64,000 bases of DNA from a bacterium (GTDB taxonomy: Bacteria; Bacillota; Clostridia; Christensenellales; Aristaeellaceae), in assembly GCA_004563405.1 (NCBI GenBank), contig SFTH01000001.1, positions 131,615 through 195,614 on the forward strand, written 5' to 3'. Below the pieces are notes generated by a model. The model had not been told where the DNA came from and ran no database searches. It saw only the letters and a program-made list of their open reading frames with translations. Of this stretch, positions 59,757 to 64,000 are shown piece after piece; position 1 is the first letter of the stretch; each line of letters begins with the position of its first letter. Made by a program: the position numbers and the translations under genes.

Positions 59757-59785
59757 GAGATGAACCCGGCGTGCGGGTTCATCTC
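59757..59785 (-). other. Stem-loop between TRAP binding protein and small permease genes
   Basis: A 12-bp perfect stem (GAGATGAACCCG) with loop GCGTG and no U-run, at the same place as the hairpin at 34921-34951. It likely raises the level of the binding-protein mRNA relative to the permeases. Confidence 0.55.
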
Positions 59786-59804
59786 TTCTGCCGTTGCGCA
59801 CAGC

Positions 59805-60863
59805 TTATTCGGCCAGGGCCTGAACAGCGTTGTAGATGTCCATGTTCCAGGTCGCAGTCTGCTCGGGATGATCCGCGTAGTACTGCTGAACATTGGCGCG
59901 GAACTCGGCGACGTCAGGATAGGTGATGGTGCAGCCGAAGCCCTTCAGGGTCTCGATCGCGGAAGCCTCGGACTCGATGCGCAGGGTGTCGTTGGTCTCC
60001 TTGGCATAGGCCATTGCGTCCTTGACGGCGGCCTGCTGGGCCTCGGTCAGGGTGTTCCAGGTGTCGCCGTTGATGCAGGGAACGATGGAGTCGACGACGT
60101 GGTTGGTGATGGCGATATAGGGAGCGACCTCGTAGAACTTCGCGGAGATGTCGGAGGGCAGGGGGTTGTCCTGCGCGTCGCAGGCGCCGGTGCTCAGAGC
60201 GGTGTAGAGCTCAGAGAAGGCGATGGAGGTGGGTTCGGCGCCCAGGGCGCGGCCCAGGTTCTGCCAGGCCTCGGAGCCGGGCATGCGCAGCATCACGCCC
60301 GCCATATCGGCGTAGGAGTTGATCTCCTTCGCGCGGGTGTTGATGCAGCGGGAGCCCAGGTACATGGCGCACATCGGGATCAGGCCGGTCTTCTCCTGAA
60401 TCTCAGAGAAGATCTGGTCGCCGATCTCGGAATCGTTCAGGGTGTTGGTCATGTGCTCGTAGTTGGCCCAGAAGTAGCCGGAGTTCACCATGGCCATCCA
60501 CTCCAGACCCGCCTGGGTGGACAGGGTGGGGAAGCTCAGGTAGGCGATGTCCATGCCGCCCATCATGGAGCCGGTCTTCAGGTCGTCCAGCTCGCCCTCG
60601 GAGGAGGAGCCGGTGCCGTCGGCGTAGACATTGCAGGTGACGGAGCCACCGGACAGAGCCTCAACGGCCTCCTTGAAGGCGTACATTGCGGTGGTGTGGG
60701 AGTCGCCGGTGACGGAGACGGAGGTGAAGTAGAGGGTGAAGGGAGCGTCGCCGGAAGCGTCATACTCGGAAGACTTGGCGTAGGTGGGCTCCTCGGCAAC
60801 GCCGACGGAAGCGACGGCCAGCAGCATCACTGCCGCCATCAGAATGGCAAGAATCTTTTTCAT
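59805..60863 (-). CDS. TRAP transporter substrate-binding protein (DctP family)
   Basis: A 352-residue exported binding protein. Signal peptide MKKILAILMAAVMLLAVASV with cleavage near GVAEE. The substrate Arg is in MLRMPGSEAWQNLGRALG; the second ligand loop is GACDAQDNPL. It follows the aldolase gene by 51 nt, so the order is aldolase, binding protein, small permease, large permease. With an N-acetylneuraminate-lyase-like aldolase and a YhcH protein nearby, the ligand is probably a sugar acid. Confidence 0.92.
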   Translation of the reverse strand: MKKILAILMAAVMLLAVASVGVAEEPTYAKSSEYDASGDAPFTLYFTSVSVTGDSHTTAMYAFKEAVEALSGGSVTCNVYADGTGSSSEGELDDLKTGSMMGGMDIAYLSFPTLSTQAGLEWMAMVNSGYFWANYEHMTNTLNDSEIGDQIFSEIQEKTGLIPMCAMYLGSRCINTRAKEINSYADMAGVMLRMPGSEAWQNLGRALGAEPTSIAFSELYTALSTGACDAQDNPLPSDISAKFYEVAPYIAITNHVVDSIVPCINGDTWNTLTEAQQAAVKDAMAYAKETNDTLRIESEASAIETLKGFGCTITYPDVAEFRANVQQYYADHPEQTATWNMDIYNAVQALAE

Positions 60864-60914
60864 GTGGGGTTCCTCCTTACGTATTTATCACTGATAACCT
60901 TGCGGCTATTATGA

Positions 60915-61832
60915 TCAACCAAAGAAATGCTTGATGTAGCGCTGCTCGATGTTGTAGAACTGGTCGATCTCCAGCTTCTTGCTGCCGGTGAGCAGGGCGG
61001 CGTCCTTCGTGCGGGTCATCAGATCCATCTTGATGCCCATCAGGTTCATGTGGTACTTGCAGTTGACGGGATACACCTGGCACTCGACCATGGAAGCCGC
61101 GCCGATGAAGTCCATCAGCTCCTCCGCGCGCGCGGGCTCCTTCTCGTAGTTGTCCACCAGCCAGGCGTACAGGGACGCGTGGAAGTTGGCCATGACGCCG
61201 CTGTAACCGGCGCAGCCCATGCGCAGGCTCTCCAGCAGGGTGGCGGCGTTGGCGTTGAAGATCTTAAGGCCCGTGCCCTTCACGGCCTCGCACTTGGCCT
61301 TGATCTGAGAAAGGTCGCAGCAGGTGTCCTTCAGGAAGGCGAACTTGCCGGTCCCGGCGATCCACTTGAGCAGATCGGCGCTGAGCACGCGCTTGTAGGG
61401 ATGGGGGCACTCGTACACGCCGAAGGAGTCGGCCTCGATGTGGTTGATGAGGTACTCGATGCGCTCCTTGGCCACGTCCTCGCTCTCGTCCTCCCGGGCG
61501 AACTGGTTGGAGATGAACACGTAGGAATCCGCGCCCGCGTCCACGATGGCCTGGGCCTCGGCGATCTGGTCCTCAACCTTCTCCGCGACGTGGCCGGACA
61601 CCACGACGCCCATGTGCTTGGGGGTATTGTCGATGACGAACTTCGCCAGGTCGTATCTCTCCTGCTTGGACAGATGGAACATCTCGCTGGACTGGCAGAC
61701 CGCGAAAATGCCGGTCACGCCCTCCTTGTCGTACCAGTCGATGATCTTCTGAACGCCTTCCCAGTCGATCTTGTTGTCCGCGGTAAAGGGGGTGATCATA
61801 ACCGGCCAGACGCCATTTTTGATGGTTTTCAT
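60915..61832 (-). CDS. Dihydrodipicolinate synthase/N-acetylneuraminate lyase-family aldolase
   Basis: A 305-residue TIM-barrel class I aldolase. The start at 61832 (MKTIKNGVWPVMITPFTADN) follows GGGAGG. The Schiff-base Lys is in FAFLKDTCCD and the catalytic Tyr in FGVYECPHPYKR. The GTSGE motif of DapA is replaced by VCQSSEMFHLS, so it is not a lysine-pathway enzyme. It more likely cleaves or forms a 2-keto-3-deoxy sugar acid. It is the first gene of the second TRAP operon, divergent from an AraC regulator. Confidence 0.85.
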   Translation of the reverse strand: MKTIKNGVWPVMITPFTADNKIDWEGVQKIIDWYDKEGVTGIFAVCQSSEMFHLSKQERYDLAKFVIDNTPKHMGVVVSGHVAEKVEDQIAEAQAIVDAGADSYVFISNQFAREDESEDVAKERIEYLINHIEADSFGVYECPHPYKRVLSADLLKWIAGTGKFAFLKDTCCDLSQIKAKCEAVKGTGLKIFNANAATLLESLRMGCAGYSGVMANFHASLYAWLVDNYEKEPARAEELMDFIGAASMVECQVYPVNCKYHMNLMGIKMDLMTRTKDAALLTGSKKLEIDQFYNIEQRYIKHFFG

Positions 61833-61891
61833 TGTAAATTCCTCCCGTTCCCTGTGCATGTGGTACATCGCAAAAAAATACCTGCAAATCC

Positions 61892-61920
61892 TTGAAAAGA
61901 GTCCTATAAATAAATATAAT
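61892..61920 (+). promoter_or_regulatory. Promoter of the AraC regulator gene
   Basis: TTGAAA (61892-61897), 17-nt spacer, perfect TATAAT (61915-61920). Confidence 0.7.
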
Positions 61921-61932
61921 GATTTTATAGGA
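61902..61932. promoter_or_regulatory. Operator-like dyad in the divergent control region
   Basis: TCCTATAAA and TTTATAGGA lie 13 nt apart and enclose the araC -10. The gap between the divergent start codons is about 160 bp and AT-rich, unlike the rest of the window. The AraC protein is the obvious candidate to bind here. Confidence 0.55.
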
Positions 61933-61994
61933 AAATCTCATTCAAATTTGTATTCAGTACGAATTTATACTTTGTGTTCAACGGAAGGGGCTGT

Positions 61995-62936
61995 GTGAAT
62001 TTGGAGCGGATTCCCCCCAGGACGCCCGTCGAGCTGAACGATTCCTTCATCTGGACCAAGCAGCACAAGCTGATTCCCCGCAGCCGCCACGGCGTGAGCG
62101 GGCTGGGCAACATCACCCACAGCAGCCTGCTCTACACCTCGCCCGCCACGGTCTGCCACTACCACCGCGACATCATGGAGGTGTTCTGCGTTGTCAAGGG
62201 GCGGCGCGAGTGCACCGTTTACAGCGGAAATCGCGCCGACAGCTACGAATTCACCGGCAGCGAGGCGCTGATCATCTTTCCGGACGAGGCCCACATCTCC
62301 GGCAGCAACGGCATCGACCCCTGCGACATGTACGCGCTGCAATTCAACCTCTCGGAGCAGGACAGCTTTCTCGGCCTCAGTGCGGAAAACGGCCGGCGGC
62401 TCTGCGCGGCGCTGCGCAGCCTGAAGAACCGCCACATCGCCATGACGCCCGTCGCCTTTTCCCTCGTCAAGTCTGCCTTCGACTGCTTTTTCGTCATGAC
62501 CGAGGACAGCCGCGTCGAGGGCGCGACCTTTCTGGCCTGCTTTCTGTATACGCTTTTGCATCTGCCCGCCGTCAACGGCGCGCCCGCCGGCGTGCCCAAC
62601 GACCGCATCCTGCGCGTGCTGGACTACATCGAGGAGAACATCGCCCAGCCGCTGCCCCTGGCGGAGCTGGCGGACTACGCGGGCTACTCCCTCTCCCGCT
62701 TCAAGGCGCTCTTCCGGCAGATCACCGGGCAGACGCCCGCCCAGTACATCGCCATGCACAAGGTGGAGCAGGCGAAGCGCATGCTGCGCATCCCGGAAAA
62801 GAGCATCACCGACATCGCCTACGACCTGGGCTGGTCCTCCAGCAATTACTTCTGCGCGGTGTTCAAGAAATACACCAATCTGAGCCCCATGAGCTACCGC
62901 AGGCTGCGGATTCAGGCAAACGACGCGCGGGATTGA
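61995..62936 (+). CDS. AraC-family regulator with N-terminal cupin domain
   Basis: About 313 residues. The start is taken as GTG 61995, closest to GGAAGGGG; GTG 61974 and TTG 62001 are alternatives. The N-terminal cupin sensing domain (about 20-150) includes YHRDIMEVFCVVKGRRECTV. The C-terminal double HTH (about 205-305) reads PLAELADYAGYSLSRFKALF then ITDIAYDLGWSSSNYFCAVFKKYTNLSPMSYR. AraC proteins with cupins usually activate sugar operons in the presence of the sugar. It diverges from the aldolase/TRAP operon, which it likely activates. Confidence 0.9.
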   Translation: MNLERIPPRTPVELNDSFIWTKQHKLIPRSRHGVSGLGNITHSSLLYTSPATVCHYHRDIMEVFCVVKGRRECTVYSGNRADSYEFTGSEALIIFPDEAHISGSNGIDPCDMYALQFNLSEQDSFLGLSAENGRRLCAALRSLKNRHIAMTPVAFSLVKSAFDCFFVMTEDSRVEGATFLACFLYTLLHLPAVNGAPAGVPNDRILRVLDYIEENIAQPLPLAELADYAGYSLSRFKALFRQITGQTPAQYIAMHKVEQAKRMLRIPEKSITDIAYDLGWSSSNYFCAVFKKYTNLSPMSYRRLRIQANDARD

Positions 62937-62947
62937 GGCGCCGCGGC

Positions 62948-63133
62948 CTATTTCTCTTCGGGCTGCGCCGGCGCGTCCTGCGCCTCCGCGTCGCCGTCCA
63001 CGGCGTTCATCAAAAAGTACCAGAGCTGTTTCTTCTGGTTGAGGAAGTAGTCCGGGGAATTCTCCCGGGCCCGCTTCTTCTGTTGCGCGACTACGGCGCG
63101 CAGCACCTCCGCGAAAAAGCCGTCCTTTCGCAT
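62948..63133 (-). CDS. Small hypothetical protein
   Basis: 61 residues starting at 63133 (MRKDGFFAEVLRAVVAQQKK), with GGAGG correctly spaced upstream. The first half is basic and helical, the middle has QLWYFLMNAVDG, and the tail is acidic with Pro/Ala/Glu. No family recognised. It lies convergent with the AraC gene, 11 bp from its stop. Confidence 0.55.
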   Translation of the reverse strand: MRKDGFFAEVLRAVVAQQKKRARENSPDYFLNQKKQLWYFLMNAVDGDAEAQDAPAQPEEK

Positions 63134-63153
63134 GGCAAACCTCCGTCCAACGC

Positions 63154-63182
63154 TTGACATTGCGGATTTCAATCAATACAAT
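63154..63182 (+). promoter_or_regulatory. Promoter of the small membrane protein gene
   Basis: TTGACA (63154-63159), 17-nt spacer, TACAAT (63177-63182), about 35 bp upstream of the ATG. Confidence 0.75.
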
Positions 63183-63217
63183 AAAACCAGTACAGTACAG
63201 AAACGGGAGAAGAAAAA

Positions 63218-63649
63218 ATGCGCATCCTCATTCAGATTGTGGCCGATCTCCTCATCGCCGTCATCGCCCTGTTTGCGGCCGGCGAATTCTTCGGGCTCAG
63301 GCGCTTTCGGAGCTTCACCGTGCCCTATACGGACAAGCTGATCTCCCTGGGCGTGATTCCTGCCGACCAGCGGGAGGCGGTTCTGCGGGAGGACCGCCTG
63401 AACCACGGCGCGGGCCTCGCCATCTCCGTGCTGGTCTGCGCGATGATGGCGCGCTTCCTGGCCTGGCCCACCGGCGTGGCGGCCTTTGCCCTCGCCTTCG
63501 CCGCCGCCTGCCTGTTCACCCACCCGGACATGGAGGAGACTCCCGCCACCCGGGAGGGCTACTTCCGCCTGCACAAGGCGCGCATCCATCCCCAGCGCTA
63601 TGCCGCGATGGTCGCCGCCATGCAGGAGCAGAAGGACGGGCAGGAGTGA
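63218..63649 (+). CDS. Hypothetical membrane protein
   Basis: 143 residues. One N-terminal helix (ILIQIVADLLIAVIALFAAGE) and two close hydrophobic segments (GAGLAISVLVCAMMARFLAWPTG; AAFALAFAAACLF) suggest three membrane spans. A soluble loop (residues 25-60) and a basic tail flank them. GGGAGAAG precedes the ATG and a consensus promoter lies upstream. No family recognised. Confidence 0.65.
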   Translation: MRILIQIVADLLIAVIALFAAGEFFGLRRFRSFTVPYTDKLISLGVIPADQREAVLREDRLNHGAGLAISVLVCAMMARFLAWPTGVAAFALAFAAACLFTHPDMEETPATREGYFRLHKARIHPQRYAAMVAAMQEQKDGQE

Positions 63650-63856
63650 GCCTTTTCCCGCATCGCTGCGGCTATTATAGCATGCCGGGCCCGCTCCGCG
63701 CAACCAAATGCGCCCCCTCTTCCGCGAATTCCCTGCCAGCGGGCGCGTTCCGCCGGACATCGCGGGCCTGCCCCGGAGCGCGCGGGCGGAGGAACCCTGC
63801 CCCGGGCGGGAGGCGCGCGCCTGTACGGCGGTCTCCGGAGCGCACAGAACATCAAA

Positions 63857-63915
63857 ACCGGCGCGGCAGAATTGCCGCGCCGGTCAGCTTGTCAAAAAAG
63901 ACATTTTGACAAGCT
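63857..63915. other. Two tandem perfect hairpins before the 90-bp repeat
   Basis: First: ACCGGCGCGGCA-GAAT-TGCCGCGCCGGT (63857-63884). Second: AGCTTGTCAAAA with TTTTGACAAGCT around 6 nt (63886-63915). The first has a U-run on the minus strand and could terminate a leftward transcript entering from the right. No gene is seen from 63650 to the window end. Confidence 0.55.
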
Positions 63916-64000
63916 GGTGGACGGGGGAGTCTCTCCCCCGCCACTGCCACCCCCTCCAGTCTCCGCTGAAATCCTGAAGGATTTCCGGGCGCGGAGACTG
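63911..64000 (-). repeat. Dispersed 90-bp structured repeat, copy 2 (inverted)
   Basis: Reverse complement of 39150-39239 with two mismatches in 90 bp. The copy touches the window end, so the element may extend further. The two copies are about 24.7 kb apart. Confidence 0.8.

Overview
The window is chromosomal DNA from a GC-rich anaerobic Firmicute of the Clostridia type. The evidence is a sporulation phosphatase (SpoIIE), an Rrf2/IscR-NifS-NifU iron-sulfur operon, the acetylated diaminopimelate route (DapH, M20 deacetylase, aminotransferase), a DUF815 ATPase, lysine and glycine riboswitches, two TRAP operons, AGGAGG-type ribosome sites and TTGACA/TATAAT promoters. Signs of a gut or sediment heterotroph are inference only. 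No phage, conjugative or IS genes and no CRISPR array were seen.

Layout. 1-8.3 kb: the start of an esterase (minus strand), a membrane-anchored PpiC-like foldase, and an oligopeptide ABC operon in the order oppB-C-D-F-A. 8.3-13.4 kb: an attenuator-type leader rich in Val/Leu/Ile codons, then a truncated acetolactate synthase, intact leuC and leuD, a DUF815 ATPase, and a threonine dehydratase whose catalytic core is missing. 13.5-18.3 kb: an HdeD-like membrane protein, iscR-nifS-nifU, and hflX with an N-terminal JAMM-like domain. 18.3-25 kb: lysine/DAP genes. lysC, dapB, dapA and an M20 deacetylase read leftward, dapH reads rightward, and the aminotransferase reads leftward. A promoter-lysine riboswitch-terminator unit points leftward into the 3' end of dapH. 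25-28.5 kb: a UviB/BhlA holin-like gene behind a LexA-type box, tRNA-Glu and tRNA-Gln, an HPr-like protein without the catalytic His, an HtrA-type protease and a DUF378 protein. 28.5-30.9 kb: spoIIE. 31.2-36.8 kb: a TRAP transporter operon with a DUF4432 protein, an HpcH/HpaI aldolase and a GntR regulator. 37-39 kb: an EamA transporter and an AraC/GyrI-like regulator. 39-45.2 kb: PucR, a CodB-like permease, DUF917 and HyuA. 45.3-51.5 kb: a ferritin-like protein, a TrkH/TrkA potassium system, a small membrane protein and KdpD/KdpE without kdpFABC. 51.7-53.3 kb: an AGCS symporter behind a glycine riboswitch. 53.6-62.9 kb: an aldolase, a second TRAP transporter, a GH106-like hydrolase, a zinc-ribbon protein and a YhcH protein, with a divergent AraC regulator. 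63-64 kb: two small unknown proteins and one arm of a dispersed 90-bp repeat.

The observations most worth a second look are: (1) the lysine riboswitch that appears to drive transcription antisense to dapH and onward into the dap/lysC operon, using the dapH terminator as its expression platform; (2) ilvA and ilvB remnants with clean deletions beside intact leuCD; (3) a JAMM metalloprotease-like motif fused to HflX; (4) a LexA-type box in front of a solitary UviB-like holin gene; (5) shared dyads suggesting operators for PucR and the GntR regulator. All functional calls come from reading the sequence. No database search was possible.
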